Of a stretch of DNA of 64,000 nt, positions 63,616 to 64,000 are shown in pieces. Position numbers and translations under genes: made by a program. The notes under the pieces are model-generated. The model was not told the origin of the DNA, did no database searches, and saw only the letters and a list, made by a program, of their open reading frames with translations. Where the stretch lies: the NCBI GenBank assembly GCA_024036415.1, contig JAMWET010002903.1, positions 620,001 through 684,000 on the forward strand. Direction: 5' to 3'. How positions within the stretch are numbered: position 1 is the stretch's first letter; each line of letters starts with the position of its first letter. The stretch comes from Prochilodus magdalenae. Taxonomy: Eukaryota > Chordata > Actinopteri > Characiformes > Prochilodontidae.

Positions 63616-64000
63616 GTACTAATCACTTACAGAATGTCCTCAACATCATGAATTTTTGTGGTCACAATGTAGTTTTTCCCTTTTATTTATGCTTACGATC
63701 TTAATCTGGGTGACTCAGTACTTGTGTCTCTAAACCTTAATTGATTACAAATATTTATAGTAAATTAGTTGTATTAAATTCACTCTGAGCAATTACTGGC
63801 TGTACAATAATATGGTGGGCTCAATCTGTATCTAAAACGATTAGTAATGGATATTTAATTTTGTTCTAGAGTAGCAAAACACTAGAAAAAAACTGACATT
63901 ATAATATTATTCTGTTCTGTGATGTATATAGTGAAATAAAAAAATGCATGAATTCTTGCAGATGTCTTGAAATGTCAACCCAATCTTTAGGGTGATATTG
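63616..64000. other. cep128 intron at window edge
   Basis: Begins at the phase-1 donor G|GTACTA. An AG at 63960-63961 after a pyrimidine-poor tract is followed by a frame that stops after nine codons, so it is not accepted as the next exon. The rest of cep128 lies to the right. Confidence 0.5.

Noticed and set aside
63962..64000. Next cep128 exon after the AG at 63961
   Set aside because: In the required phase it reads DVLKCQPNL and then stops, and it does not resemble the CEP128 C-terminal region.

Overview
The window is AT-rich vertebrate genomic DNA with intron-split genes, many microsatellites and decayed transposons. The gene content and the repeat types (several Tc1-like elements, L2/Rex-type LINEs, Ty3/gypsy fragments and the 'GGCATTT..GACGCTCTTATCCA' repeat) point to a teleost fish. 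The species cannot be named from sequence alone.

Three protein-coding genes account for all the real coding sequence I can support. (1) pum2, plus strand, 20 coding exons from 4490 to 17226. It encodes a 1067-residue Pumilio RNA-binding protein with all eight PUF repeats intact. A long 3' UTR follows, with a polyadenylation signal near 19373. (2) tshr, minus strand, 10 coding exons from 49924 down to 24252. It encodes a 767-residue thyrotropin receptor: signal peptide, leucine-rich-repeat ectodomain with one repeat per small exon, sulfotyrosine hinge, and 7TM domain in the last exon. (3) cep128, plus strand, starting at 51454 and running off the right edge. Sixteen coding exons are present (877 residues, about four fifths of the usual protein) of a coiled-coil centriolar appendage protein.

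pum2 and tshr are convergent. tshr and cep128 are head-to-head, as in mammals, and share a 1.5-kb upstream interval. That interval holds a ZNF143-like motif and an X-box-like motif on the cep128 side and a strong G-quadruplex motif on the tshr side. It also holds the most unusual structure in the window: a diverged second copy of a cep128 exon-intron-exon segment, about 1.7 kb upstream of the original.

Most other DNA is intronic or intergenic and carries relics of mobile elements. These include a Ty3/gypsy integrase fragment and a Tc1 copy between pum2 and tshr; Tc1, LINE, gypsy and SINE-like pieces inside tshr introns; and an antisense LINE plus a second copy of a dispersed repeat inside cep128 introns. 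No tRNA, rRNA, CRISPR array or intact transposon was found. I see no strong evidence for a wholly new biological system. The exon-containing duplication in the tshr/cep128 promoter interval is the best candidate for something undescribed.
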